Positions 27,713-36,693 of a stretch of DNA of 64,000 nt are shown here, in pieces. The notes beneath the pieces were generated by a model. It was not told the DNA's origin and made no database searches. It saw nothing but the letters and a program-made list of their open reading frames with translations. How positions within the stretch are numbered: the first letter of the stretch is position 1; the number at the start of each line of letters is the position of its first letter. The position numbers and the translations under genes were made by a program. This DNA is from Dyella_B sp035503745 (GTDB taxonomy: Bacteria; Pseudomonadota; Gammaproteobacteria; Xanthomonadales; Rhodanobacteraceae), in contig NZ_DATJTC010000027.1 in assembly GCF_035503745.1 (NCBI RefSeq), positions 62,001 through 126,000 of the forward strand. Reading direction: 5' to 3'.

Positions 27713-29635
27713 TCACGCGCGCTGTCGCCGGTTGCTGCGATAGCGGCGCCAGCCATACAGCAGGCCGCCCAGAGTGATCAGTATCGGCAACAGTACAATG
27801 TTGATCACCTTCAGCCGCGTGCCAAGCGCATCGATTTCCGCATTGAGCTGATGCTGCACGTCGCGCAATTCCTTGCTGATTTCCAGTTCGCGCTTGAGGA
27901 ATTGCTCGATTTCGCGTTTCTGCTCCATGTTGGTGGCTTCGTCGCGCGCGCCCTTGGTCGGTTGCAGCTCATCCAGCCGCTGCTTGGTGTCGGCCAGCTT
28001 GCTTTGCAGCTCCTGCTCTTTCTGCAGAAACTTTCGGTCGGCGGCACGCTGCAATGCCTGCACACGCGTGAAGGGGCGTTGCGAGCTGGAACGGCCACGG
28101 ATGGAAAGCAAGGCCGAGGAACCGCTGAGGTTGTCCACCAGGTTGCTGATGAAGTCCCCGTTGTTCGCCAGCGCGACACCACCGATCGCCTGCCCCAGAT
28201 AGGTCTGCGTCTCCACCCATAGGCGATCGGTCAGCAGGTCCGTGTCGGCAACAAGGATGATCTCGGCGTTGGGTGCCGACTCGGCCAGGTGCCCGGGCTT
28301 TTTCGCATCTTCCGGAAACGCGCTGACAAAGGGTCCGCGCAGGCGCGCGGCGATCACGTAGTTCTGTCCTTGCGCCTGGTAACCCTGCAGCAGACTGGTG
28401 GGATTGTTGGCTGCGTCGATAACGCGCTGGGTGGGCACCACCTCCGCCTCGGCACTGCTTTGCAGCAGCGGTATCAGGCGTGTCTGGGCGTTCGGCAAAA
28501 GATCGAAATGACCCGCCGAGGACACATAGATGCGCTGCAGGCTGGAGGTTACGACATCGTCGCGATTAAGCTCTTGCGCACCGAGCCCCAGCATGGCCGG
28601 ATGGGAGAGATTCGCGCCCGCCAATTCGATCTGCAACGCGCGCCCGCGATCGAGGACCACCTGGTCGGGGCTGTAGGAAACGCCCCAGTCGGCGAACAGG
28701 CGCGGCAGGTTGGAGCTATGGTTGTTGGTGGCGCTGGTCGCGTCGTCGAGGAACGGAGTGGGATCGGATTCGGCCAGCGGATCGACGAATACCACCAGAT
28801 GCCCGCCGCCCAGGACGTATTGATCCAGCGCGTACTGCGCATCGTTGGACAGGTTCTTGGGGTGAATCAGCAGCACGACCTGGATGCTCTTGTCGATCTG
28901 CCGAAGCTTGTCCGGATTGAGCACCCGCACGTCGAAAAGCTGCTGCAGCTGCCGCATGACTGTCCACGGCTGCGTGCCCTGCGCGGGATCGCCCATCACC
29001 GGCAAGCTGCTGATCACGCCGATGCGCGGCCGTTGCGGTTCGCTCAGCTGATACAGCAGCTTGGCGATGTCGTACTCGAGGAAGGTTTCGCGGCCCTGAT
29101 CGAAAAAAGGAATGGAAAGCGTGCGGTCGGCCGATTTTCCATCGCTGTCCTCGGGCAGGTCGTTGTTGGCATCCTGGGCACTGTCCGCACCGGCCTGCCG
29201 CGTGGCCCCGACCAGGCCGAAAAAGATGCGTTCGCCGTTGGTACCGCCGCTGATGGGCGTAAGGCCGTTGCCTTCGGCACGCGCTTCGTCATCGGAATAC
29301 GGCACCGGATCGACCACTTGCAGGCGGATGCGTCCGTGCGAACGGGCCACCATTTCCTGCAGCATCTCGTTGACGCGCTGTTCGTAGCTGCGTAGCGAGG
29401 GCAGGTCGCGCGTCGCATGCTGGGAGAAATACAACGTCAGCCATAGCGGCCGATGAACCCCATCGATGATCTGCTGCGTGCCGCGGGACAGGGTGTAGAG
29501 ATGATCCTGGGTCAGGTCGAAGCGCTCCGGTTCCAGCCACCGGCTGGTGAGCAACGCCAGGGTGCAGTAGGACACGATCAAGGCGATCAGCGCGCTGAAC
29601 AGCAAGGTGCGTCGACGCAGCAACGGACGGATCAT
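27713..29635 (-). CDS. GldG-like ABC transporter auxiliary subunit
   Basis: A 640-residue protein with an N-terminal helix, a large periplasmic GldG-type domain (KQDHLYTLS-like start DLTQDHLYTLSRGTQQII, then LTLYFSQ and DPVPYSDDEARAEGNGL), an ABC_transp_aux region (PRIGVISSLPVMG, HLVVFVDPLAE), a coiled coil at about residues 545-615 and a C-terminal helix (VINIVLLPILITLGGLLYGWRRYR). It abuts the permease gene with no gap. The three-gene set resembles the GldAFG complex of gliding Bacteroidetes and similar exporters elsewhere. Confidence 0.92.
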   Translation of the reverse strand: MIRPLLRRRTLLFSALIALIVSYCTLALLTSRWLEPERFDLTQDHLYTLSRGTQQIIDGVHRPLWLTLYFSQHATRDLPSLRSYEQRVNEMLQEMVARSHGRIRLQVVDPVPYSDDEARAEGNGLTPISGGTNGERIFFGLVGATRQAGADSAQDANNDLPEDSDGKSADRTLSIPFFDQGRETFLEYDIAKLLYQLSEPQRPRIGVISSLPVMGDPAQGTQPWTVMRQLQQLFDVRVLNPDKLRQIDKSIQVVLLIHPKNLSNDAQYALDQYVLGGGHLVVFVDPLAESDPTPFLDDATSATNNHSSNLPRLFADWGVSYSPDQVVLDRGRALQIELAGANLSHPAMLGLGAQELNRDDVVTSSLQRIYVSSAGHFDLLPNAQTRLIPLLQSSAEAEVVPTQRVIDAANNPTSLLQGYQAQGQNYVIAARLRGPFVSAFPEDAKKPGHLAESAPNAEIILVADTDLLTDRLWVETQTYLGQAIGGVALANNGDFISNLVDNLSGSSALLSIRGRSSSQRPFTRVQALQRAADRKFLQKEQELQSKLADTKQRLDELQPTKGARDEATNMEQKREIEQFLKRELEISKELRDVQHQLNAEIDALGTRLKVINIVLLPILITLGGLLYGWRRYRSNRRQRA

Positions 29636-30370
29636 TCAATGGCTCCGCTTGAGGTCGAGCACCAGCACGCCGGCAGTCAGCCAGGCGCCGATGGTCAGCA
29701 CGAAATACAACAGATCGCGCACATCCAGCACGCCACGTGCAATGGCCTCGTAGTGACGCACCATGGACAAGTGCGCCACGCCGTTCACCAGCTTGCGCGG
29801 CAGGCCGCCCTGGAAGAAATCCAGCACCTGCGACTGCCCGGCCAGGATCAGCAGCACGCACACCACCGCCGTGAGAATGAAGGCCACGACCTGGCTGCTG
29901 GTCAGCGTCGACAGGCACGCGCCGATGGCCAGAAACGCCCCGGCCATCAACCAGCTGCCGATGTAGCCGGCGACGATGATGCCGTTGTCGGGCGACCCCA
30001 GGTAATTGACCGTGATCCAGATCGGAAAGGTCAGGAACAAGGCCAGCCCGATGAAAAACCACGCTGCCAGAAACTTGCCGAGCATGGACTGCCACAACGT
30101 CACGGGCAGCGTCATCAGCAATTCCATCGTGCCGGACTTCGCTTCCTCGGCCCACAGGCGCATCGACACTGCCGGCACCAAGATGAGATAAAGCCAGGGA
30201 TGCATGACGAAGAACGGCTGCAGATCGGCGATGCCGCGATCGTAGAAGTCGCCGATGTAGAACGTCATGATGCCCGCCAGCACCAGAAAGATCACCAGGA
30301 ACACGTAGGCGACCGGTGTTACGAAATAGCTGCGCAGCTCGCGGCGCGCGACGGCCATGATGGGACTCAT
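29636..30370 (-). CDS. ABC-2 type permease (GldF-like)
   Basis: A 244-residue membrane protein with six helices. RRELRSYFVTPVAYVFLVIFLVLAG is the usual N-terminus of ABC-2 permeases paired with GldG, and VSMRLWAEEAKSGTMELLMTLPVT is the coupling segment. The ATG overlaps the stop of the ATPase gene (ATGA), and its own stop touches the start of the GldG-like gene, so the three are one operon. Probable role: the inner-membrane pore of an exporter of unknown substrate. Confidence 0.93.
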   Translation of the reverse strand: MSPIMAVARRELRSYFVTPVAYVFLVIFLVLAGIMTFYIGDFYDRGIADLQPFFVMHPWLYLILVPAVSMRLWAEEAKSGTMELLMTLPVTLWQSMLGKFLAAWFFIGLALFLTFPIWITVNYLGSPDNGIIVAGYIGSWLMAGAFLAIGACLSTLTSSQVVAFILTAVVCVLLILAGQSQVLDFFQGGLPRKLVNGVAHLSMVRHYEAIARGVLDVRDLLYFVLTIGAWLTAGVLVLDLKRSH

Positions 30371-31305
30371 AGGTGCGCCTGCGCCTGGCTACCGAGGGTG
30401 ATCTGGCGGAACACCTCATCCAGGCGCCCGCGTTCGAGCTGAATCTCCGACACTTCCAGGCCCTGTTGGCGAAGCAGCGTTTCCACCGGCTCCAGGATGC
30501 GCTCGCCGGGCTTGGGAAACACCGTGATGCGGCCATCCAGCGGATCGACTTCGATTCCGGCCACCTGCGGCAGGCGTCCAAGCATTTCCTGCGAGATGGC
30601 ACTGCCGGCCGCGCTGAACGACACCGCGCCGTGGTAACGCGAGCGCGCCTCAAGTTCGGCGGGCGTGGCATCGGCGCGCAAGCATCCACCGGCGATGATC
30701 ACCACGCGATTGCACAACGCATGCACTTCTTCCAGCAGGTGGGTGGAAATGAGAATGGTGCGTTCGCGCGCCATCGCGTCGATCAACTGGCGTACCGTGT
30801 GTTTCTGGTTGGGATCGAGACCGTCGGTGGGCTCGTCCAGCATCAGCACCGGCGGATCGTGCACGATGGCCTGCGCAAGCCCCACGCGCCGGCGCAGCCC
30901 CTTGGAGAGATTTTCGATGCTGACATTCAATGCGTCCTCCAGTTGCAGCCGGCCGACGACGTCGTCGAAACGGCGGCGGCCCGCATACGAACGCAAGCCG
31001 CGCATGCGCATGACGAAGATCAGGAATTCGCGCACCGTCATCTCGCCATAGCTTGGCGCGCCTTCGGGCAGGTAGCCCAGCGCACGCCGGGCCTTGAGCG
31101 GCTCTTTGATCACATCGTGGCCGCACACGCGCGCCGTGCCCGCGGTGGGAACGAGAAAGCCGGCGATCATGCGCATCGCCGTGGTCTTGCCGGCGCCGTT
31201 GGGACCCAGCAGGCCCAGCACCTGCCCCGGCTCGGCGTAGATGCTCAGCGCATCCACGGCCGTCAAATGGCCATAGCGCTTAGTGAGCTTGTCGGTCTCG
31301 ATCAT
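30367..31305 (-). CDS. ABC transporter ATP-binding protein (GldA-like)
   Basis: A 312-residue ATPase with Walker A GPNGAGKTT, signature ENLSKGLRRRVGLAQA (an LSKG variant of LSGGQ), Walker B VLMLDEPTDGLDP and the switch His in ISTHLLEEV. A C-terminal extension of about 90 residues is typical of this export subfamily. The ATG at 31305 (MIETDKLTKRYG) is preferred over a TTG at 31317. It is the first gene of the three-gene export operon. Confidence 0.94.
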   Translation of the reverse strand: MIETDKLTKRYGHLTAVDALSIYAEPGQVLGLLGPNGAGKTTAMRMIAGFLVPTAGTARVCGHDVIKEPLKARRALGYLPEGAPSYGEMTVREFLIFVMRMRGLRSYAGRRRFDDVVGRLQLEDALNVSIENLSKGLRRRVGLAQAIVHDPPVLMLDEPTDGLDPNQKHTVRQLIDAMARERTILISTHLLEEVHALCNRVVIIAGGCLRADATPAELEARSRYHGAVSFSAAGSAISQEMLGRLPQVAGIEVDPLDGRITVFPKPGERILEPVETLLRQQGLEVSEIQLERGRLDEVFRQITLGSQAQAHL

Positions 31306-31391
31306 GTCCGGTCGCAAAGAGAACTGTCATGCAATGTACCGCAAGCACCGCGCAAAGTTCGCGGCGGGCGGCCGCTTGCGCGATGGCAAAC

Positions 31392-31420
31392 AAAAAAGCC
31401 CTCCGCGAGGGAGGGCTTTT
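31392..31420. terminator. Bidirectional rho-independent terminator
   Basis: AAGCCCTCC and GGAGGGCTT form a strong stem with a small GCGAG loop. A six-A run precedes it and a four-T run follows, so on the minus strand it ends the SRPBCC transcript coming from 32808. Confidence 0.9.
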
Positions 31421-31443
31421 CGACGCTGCGCGGAAGCTGGCGC

Positions 31444-32808
31444 TTACTGGCCGGCTGCAGTGCTGGCCGGAGCCGGCGCCGTGCTGCTGGAGGCCGGCTG
31501 GGCATTGATCACGCCCGGCTGCTTGATGCCGGCCATCTGCTCGGGCGTCTGCTGCGGCAACGTGCCGCCGTCGGCGGAATCGGTGATCGGCAGGTACACG
31601 CCGTACTGCGCGTAGGTGGTGATGTTGCCGCTGTTATCCTTCACTTCCGGCTGGGTCAGGATGTCGTACAGGCGGTTGGTCACTTCATCGAACTTGTAGC
31701 CGTGCGTCTGGGCGTAGGCCTTGAGCATGTCGCGGGTCTGCGGCACGCCGGCAGCGGTGCCGTTCCACGGCGCTTCCAGGGCGGGGCCACCGAACGCAAG
31801 CACGCCGCGCACGTTGCTGTCGATCACCAGGCGACCGTAGCGATCCTTGCTGCCAGGCTGGTTGTCGTTGGCATTGGCCGGTGCGGCGGCGGTGCTGCTG
31901 GAAGCCGGGGCACCGTTTTCATCCAGCGTCGGCGGCGTTGCGGCGGCGAGCTGGTAGCTCTGGCCGGCGACGGTGAGACTGGTGGCATCGATCGGCATGC
32001 CCACGTCGAAGGTGTAGGTCTGGTCACCGTAGTTGGTGGTGAAGATCACGCGCGGACCGGTGATGTTCACGCCAAGCTTCTTGGCGGCAGCCTGGATCTG
32101 GCTGATCGCGGTATCGGTTGCCGCGTTCAGACCATCCAGGCCGTCCTTGCGCTGCATGGAGGTGGACACCACCAGCATCGGCGTCGGCTTGGTCTGGACG
32201 ATGTACGGGTCCAGCGCGCTGTAGTCGATGTTGGGCACGCCCGCCAGCACGTTCTGCAGGTTGTTCAGGCTGTACTGGATGAAGGCGTCCGGCGCGCCGT
32301 GGATGTACATGTTGGAGTAACGGTTGATGATGCTGAAACCGTAGCTCACGTCATACGACCAGGTGATCTTGGTCAGCTTGCCGGTGCTGCCCTGGCGCAG
32401 CAGGTCCAGGGTGAAGTGCTTGTCGTTGCCGCGCCAGTCGTTGTCGACGTTCCAGATGATCTCGGCATCATTGACCGACGGGTCGATCTTGTCGAAACCC
32501 GGCTGGGCGCTGGCGACGGTCAGCTTGCCATCGCCCACTTTCGGATCCTGGCTGCTCCAGCTGATTTCCGCGCCCGGGCCGTAGGCATTGCCGGACAGGG
32601 TGTATTTGGTGCTGGGATCGTACGCGCGCAGCACGCCGTAGTCGGGGAAGGTACGGAAGTTCGCCAGTACGTCATAGACCTGGCGCAGGTCTTTGCCCAC
32701 CGTCAGCGTGCGCTCGACGTGGCCGCTAGCGGGCATGATGAAGCCCACCACCACGCCACAGATGGCGACGATGATCAGGGCAACGATGAATTCCAGGACA
32801 CGCGTCAT
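31444..32808 (-). CDS. SRPBCC/polyketide-cyclase family protein with N-terminal membrane anchor
   Basis: A 454-residue protein with an N-terminal transmembrane helix (EFIVALIIVAICGVVVGFIM). It is followed by an SRPBCC-type ligand-binding domain (ERTLTVGKDLRQVYDVLANFRTFPDYG; WSYDVSYGFSIINRY) and a second part that may be a GyrI-like effector-binding domain (about residues 210-400). An Ala/Ser/Pro linker lies near residue 310 and the C-terminal tail is also rich in Ala, Ser and Pro. It probably faces the periplasm. Ligand and function are unknown. Confidence 0.75.
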   Translation of the reverse strand: MTRVLEFIVALIIVAICGVVVGFIMPASGHVERTLTVGKDLRQVYDVLANFRTFPDYGVLRAYDPSTKYTLSGNAYGPGAEISWSSQDPKVGDGKLTVASAQPGFDKIDPSVNDAEIIWNVDNDWRGNDKHFTLDLLRQGSTGKLTKITWSYDVSYGFSIINRYSNMYIHGAPDAFIQYSLNNLQNVLAGVPNIDYSALDPYIVQTKPTPMLVVSTSMQRKDGLDGLNAATDTAISQIQAAAKKLGVNITGPRVIFTTNYGDQTYTFDVGMPIDATSLTVAGQSYQLAAATPPTLDENGAPASSSTAAAPANANDNQPGSKDRYGRLVIDSNVRGVLAFGGPALEAPWNGTAAGVPQTRDMLKAYAQTHGYKFDEVTNRLYDILTQPEVKDNSGNITTYAQYGVYLPITDSADGGTLPQQTPEQMAGIKQPGVINAQPASSSTAPAPASTAAGQ

Positions 32809-32962
32809 TCCAGGTTTCTCCGAGACGTCTCTCTAGTGCAGTGGAAAGCGCAGGTCGGGGTGGGTCCGCCAGAGATGGCTTCCTAGGGGGGAAATCGCAT
32901 CAGACGGGGGGGTCGGCCGGCGCCTAAGCTGCCGATGGTACTTGCTCGCGCGCAGGAACGCT

Positions 32963-32981
32963 ACGGGCCGCGAAGGCCCGT
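32963..32981. terminator. Short GC hairpin after the response regulator gene
   Basis: ACGGGCC and GGCCCGT flank a GCGAA loop. It lies 53 bases past the stop of the response regulator gene (which ends at 33034 on the minus strand). No T-run follows, so a rho-independent role is uncertain. A second small hairpin (GCTGCTTCGCAGC) is next to it. Confidence 0.4.
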
Positions 32982-33033
32982 CCCCACGCTGCTTCGCAGC
33001 ATTCCCTGATTGCGCCCGGAGGGGCTTGTCTGG

Positions 33034-33675
33034 CTAGACGATGCCCAATTCCAGCGCTTTGAGAACGGCGCGGGTGCGGTCGCGCACGCCCAGCTTGGAC
33101 AGAATGTTGGAAACGTGGTTTTTCACGGTCCCTTCGGCCACTTTCAGCGAATTGGCAATTTCCTTATTGCTATAGCCGCCCGATAGCAGGCGCAGGATCT
33201 CGGTTTCGCGCTCGGTGAGTGGATCGGGCTGTTCCAGGCTGGTGAACTGGTTATGGATGCGGCCCACGCCCGCCAGCAGCCGCTGGGTCACCATCGGCGC
33301 CACCAGCGAACCGCCGCTGGCCACGGTGCGCACGGCTTCGACGAGCTGTTCCAGCGAGACATCCTTCAGCAGGTACCCGCGGGCGCCCGCCTTCAGACCC
33401 TGCAGCACCAGCTGGTCGTCGTCGAAGGTGGTGAGGATGATGGTCGGCGGCAGCTCGTTTCGCGCGGACAACGCCTGCAACACCTCCAGGCCGCTCATGT
33501 TCGGCATGCGCAAGTCCAGCAGCACCACGTCCGGCTTGATCCGGGGAATGTCCTGCACGGCCTGCACGCCGTCGGCGCATTCGGCCACCACGCGGATGTC
33601 CTGGGCCAGATCGAGCAGGGAACGCACTCCCTGCCGGACCAGGTTCTGGTCGTCGACGAGACAAACGGAAATCAT
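33034..33675 (-). CDS. NarL/FixJ family response regulator
   Basis: A 213-residue regulator. The receiver domain has the acidic pair in VCLVDDQN, the phosphorylation Asp in VVLLDLRMPNMSG and the Thr/Lys positions in ILTTFDDD and GYLLKDVS. The C-terminal LuxR-type HTH reads LTEREtEILRLLSGGYSNKEIA. It pairs with the histidine kinase encoded 83 bases upstream on the same strand. ATG at 33675 (MISVCLVDD) is preferred to an earlier in-frame codon. Its targets are unknown; this pairing often senses envelope or membrane states. Confidence 0.94.
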   Translation of the reverse strand: MISVCLVDDQNLVRQGVRSLLDLAQDIRVVAECADGVQAVQDIPRIKPDVVLLDLRMPNMSGLEVLQALSARNELPPTIILTTFDDDQLVLQGLKAGARGYLLKDVSLEQLVEAVRTVASGGSLVAPMVTQRLLAGVGRIHNQFTSLEQPDPLTERETEILRLLSGGYSNKEIANSLKVAEGTVKNHVSNILSKLGVRDRTRAVLKALELGIV

Positions 33676-33757
33676 CGTGGATCCTCGCAACGTGGGTGGT
33701 CCATCACTGAACGCATTGATACAACGAACACGGACGACAGGTCATTCTTACAGGGCA

Positions 33758-34990
33758 TCATGTCAGGCTCAACGCCGGGGGCTCGAAACGCGAGGGGGTG
33801 TGCGCCAGCACCGACGCCTCACCCAGGGGTAGACGCACGTGGAGGGCAAAACCCTGCCCCGCCCCGCTCTCGACCGTCACATCGCCGCCGAACTCGGCCA
33901 GCCGCTCGCGCATGCCCGACAGCCCGTTGCCGGGCAGGATCGCCGCGGTGCCGCGCCCGTCGTCCCGCGCGTGCAGGTTCAGCCGGTTTTCGTCATCGTA
34001 AGTGAAGGCCAGCCAAAGGTTGCGCGCGCTGGCGTGCTTGGCGGTGTTGGTAATGATCTCCTGTACGCAGCGCAGCAACATCTGCGCCCGGCGGGGATCC
34101 TCGACGCTGAAACGCGGCGGGGTGTTCAAATGAACGCTCATGCTGGGCACGCCATCGATCAGGCTTTGCAAGGCCTGGGTCAGGTCGATGGCATCGTCCT
34201 GGCGCAGCTCGCTGACCGCTTCGCGCACGTCCGCCAGCAGCAGGCGCGCGGTGCTTTGCGCCTTGCGCACGTGCTCGGCCGCCGATTCGTTGCTGAGATG
34301 GCTGGCCACTTCCAGGTTGAGGCTGAGGGCGGTCAGGTGATGGCCGACCAGGTCGTGCAGTTCGCGCGCGATGCGCATGCGCTCGGCGATGCGCGTGGAT
34401 TCGGCCAGCAAAGCACGGGTGGCGCGCAGCTCGGAGTTGAGCCGCCGCTGGGCCTCGCGCTCGTCGGCCTGCTGGCTGGCCACCATCGAGGCCACGAAGC
34501 CCGGCATGGCCAGTGCCGTATACAAGCATGCCTGCAGCAGGCTAAACAAAATGTTGGCCTTGAACTCGGCGAAGGTCGAAAACAGGGCGGTCAGGCAAAT
34601 CGTCTGCAGCACGATCCACGCCACGCCGACCCGGGACGGCACCAGCCAGGGCAACACCACCGCCACCACCACCAGCATCGTGGCGGACAGGCCGCTGTGG
34701 CTATACCAGCCTGTCATCAGCGCGGCCGCCGTCATCAGCAGCAGGCCGAACAGGCGCACCCCCACATGACTGCGCGAACCAAGGTTCTCGGTGATCAGCA
34801 AATACAGAATGCCAAAGACCAGGTAGGACAGCGTCCAAAGCAGCAACGCGAAGCTGGGGCTATGCAGCAGATCCAGGCGGTGGGTCGCCCAGCTGGTGAG
34901 CAGCGGAGTCCCGGTGCACAGGTAAACGATCAGCCCCGTAAGGCGCAGTACCCGGATGTGGTTGAAATTGGTCATTCCCATGGCCTGCAT
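33758..34990 (-). CDS. Membrane histidine kinase, HisKA_3 (NarL-partner) family
   Basis: About 410 residues. Five or six hydrophobic helices fill residues 10-185. The dimerisation/phosphoacceptor segment is RMRIARELHDLVGHHLTALSLNLE, with the phosphorylated His in ELHD. The ATPase part has EIITNTAKHA (N box), DDGRG (G1) and GNGLSGMRERL (G2). This resembles DesK-like sensors with multi-helix membrane input. Start choice is uncertain: ATG at 34990, 34981 and 34975 are all in frame. It is divergent from the GNAT-min operon. Confidence 0.9.
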   Translation of the reverse strand: MQAMGMTNFNHIRVLRLTGLIVYLCTGTPLLTSWATHRLDLLHSPSFALLLWTLSYLVFGILYLLITENLGSRSHVGVRLFGLLLMTAAALMTGWYSHSGLSATMLVVVAVVLPWLVPSRVGVAWIVLQTICLTALFSTFAEFKANILFSLLQACLYTALAMPGFVASMVASQQADEREAQRRLNSELRATRALLAESTRIAERMRIARELHDLVGHHLTALSLNLEVASHLSNESAAEHVRKAQSTARLLLADVREAVSELRQDDAIDLTQALQSLIDGVPSMSVHLNTPPRFSVEDPRRAQMLLRCVQEIITNTAKHASARNLWLAFTYDDENRLNLHARDDGRGTAAILPGNGLSGMRERLAEFGGDVTVESGAGQGFALHVRLPLGEASVLAHTPSRFEPPALSLT

Positions 34991-35231
34991 GATAGGCCCG
35001 CGGCAAGGGCGTGGTATGCGCGGGAAGTCACCCTCTTCAGCCGGCGCGGGGCGCCCAAAAGCCGGCCCGCGGCCACGTGCGCGCGCCGGGCGGCTCGCTT
35101 CAAGCACCGGCTTTACAAAGGTTTTACATGCGGCAGTACGGGATGTGCCGCCTGATGCCGCATGCCATAATGCGCTACGAGCTGGGCCGTCAGTCGGTCT
35201 TAACTAGCAACCCATCACTGCGGAGCAACGA

Positions 35232-35855
35232 ATGGCCCTTGCCATCCGCGACGTGCGCGAGCACGACTTGGATGCCGTACTGGCGCTCAACAACACCGCC
35301 GGTCGCTCCATTCTGGTCCTGGACGCCGCGCAGTTGCGCTACTTCTACGAGCAAGCCGACTACTTCCGCGTCGCGGAGATCGACGGCGAACTGGCCGGAT
35401 TCCTGATCGCCCTGCGCGACAGCCGCGATTACGGCAGCCCGAACTATCGCTGGTTCGGCGAACACTACCCGTCCTTCGTCTACATCGACCGCATCGTCAT
35501 CGCCAACGCCTACCGCCGGCACGGCCTGGGCCGCATCTTTTATTGCGACGTGAACAGCTTCGCCGAGGTGCGCGTACCCCTGCTCACCTGCGAGGTGTTC
35601 CTGGAGCCGATCGACGACGTGGTGGTGCTGTTCCACGGCACCTATGGCTTCCAGGAAGTGGGCCAGCAGCGCATGGGCGAGCACGGTCCGCAGGTCAGCC
35701 TGCTGGCCAAGGACCTGCCCAGCTTCGCGTACGTGCGCGACACCTACCTGGAACACGACGGCCTGCCCGACCTGCCCTGGCTGGCCAGCCGCGTGCCCTA
35801 CTTCACCCACAACGATTCCCACCCGCGCCGCCTCGCCGGAGAGCGGGGCTCATGA
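35232..35855 (+). CDS. GNAT family N-acetyltransferase, first gene of the min operon
   Basis: A 207-residue acetyltransferase. IDRIVIANAYRRHGLGRIFY carries the RxxGxG acetyl-CoA loop and AIRDVREHDLDAVLALNN the N-terminal segment. The late part FHGTYGFQEVGQQRM is typical of the GNAT C-terminus. The gene ends in ATGA with the start of minC, so the two are translationally coupled. The role relative to division is unknown; proteins of this kind are found before minC in related genomes by my recollection. Confidence 0.88.
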   Translation: MALAIRDVREHDLDAVLALNNTAGRSILVLDAAQLRYFYEQADYFRVAEIDGELAGFLIALRDSRDYGSPNYRWFGEHYPSFVYIDRIVIANAYRRHGLGRIFYCDVNSFAEVRVPLLTCEVFLEPIDDVVVLFHGTYGFQEVGQQRMGEHGPQVSLLAKDLPSFAYVRDTYLEHDGLPDLPWLASRVPYFTHNDSHPRRLAGERGS

Positions 35856-36625
35856 CGGTAAAAATGGATACAACAGAAGCCTGTGACCTGCGTTTCGGCC
35901 AGGTCGGCATTGCCTGCGTACGCGTGAAACGGCCGGATGCCGCCGCCCTCTGCGAAGAACTCGAACGCCGCGTGCGCGCCGCGCCGCAGTTGTTCAGCCG
36001 CGCCGCCGTGGTGCTGGACCTCAGCCACCTGCTGAACCTGCCCGATGACGGCACCGTCGACGCCCTGCTGGAAGCCGTGCGCAGCGCAGGCATGCTGCCG
36101 GTGGGCCTCGCTTACGGCACCAGCGCCACCGAAGCGCTCGCCCAGCGCATGGGCCTGCCGCTGATCGCCAAGTTCCGCGCCGCCTACGAACCCGCCGACG
36201 GCGGCAGTATCGCGCCGCCCGCGCCGAGCGCCACGCCGGCACCGGCACCGGCACCGGTGCGCGAGCCCGTACTTTCCGCCCCCGCACCCGGCAGCACGCT
36301 GGGCGCACAGCATCACGAGGGCGCGGTGCGTTCCGGGCAGCAGGTCTATGCGCGCGATCGCGACCTCGTCGTCACCGCCGCCATCGCCAACGGCGCAGAA
36401 GTGATCGCCGACGGCAGCATCCACATCTACGGCAGCCTCAAGGGGCGCGCCATGGCCGGGGCGCAGGGCGATGCGAAAGCGCGCATCTACGTTTCGGATT
36501 TCCGCGCCGAGCTGGTGGCCATCGCCGGCCACTACCGCGTGTTTGAACAAATACCCAAAGACCTGGAGGGCCAGTCTGTGCAATGCTGGCTCGATGGGGA
36601 AAAATTGCTGATCGCGCGCCTTTGA
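35852..36625 (+). CDS. minC: Septum site-determining protein MinC
   Basis: A 257-residue MinC. The N-terminal domain (about 1-115) is followed by an Ala/Pro linker (about 115-155), then the C-terminal right-handed beta-helix: VRSGQQVYARDRDLVVTAAI, GAEVIADGSIHIYGSLKGRAMAG and FRAELVAIAGHY. MinC blocks FtsZ polymerisation away from mid-cell. Translationally coupled to the preceding GNAT gene. Confidence 0.97.
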   Translation: MTVKMDTTEACDLRFGQVGIACVRVKRPDAAALCEELERRVRAAPQLFSRAAVVLDLSHLLNLPDDGTVDALLEAVRSAGMLPVGLAYGTSATEALAQRMGLPLIAKFRAAYEPADGGSIAPPAPSATPAPAPAPVREPVLSAPAPGSTLGAQHHEGAVRSGQQVYARDRDLVVTAAIANGAEVIADGSIHIYGSLKGRAMAGAQGDAKARIYVSDFRAELVAIAGHYRVFEQIPKDLEGQSVQCWLDGEKLLIARL

Positions 36626-36693
36626 GCAAGGCCGCGCCGCGGCCGCCACTTATTAACCACTACCTATTACAAGAACACCAGCGGAGATGAGCC

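Noticed and set aside
30373..32886. An 837-codon plus-strand frame spanning the ABC ATPase and SRPBCC genes
   Set aside because: It runs antisense across two real genes and a terminator and has composition typical of shadow frames.
32809..33033. The intergenic interval was checked for a fourth repeat copy
   Set aside because: It holds hairpins (ACGGGCC/GGCCCGT and GCTGC/GCAGC) but lacks the AGGGAT terminus and the GATGTCCAGAAGG arms.
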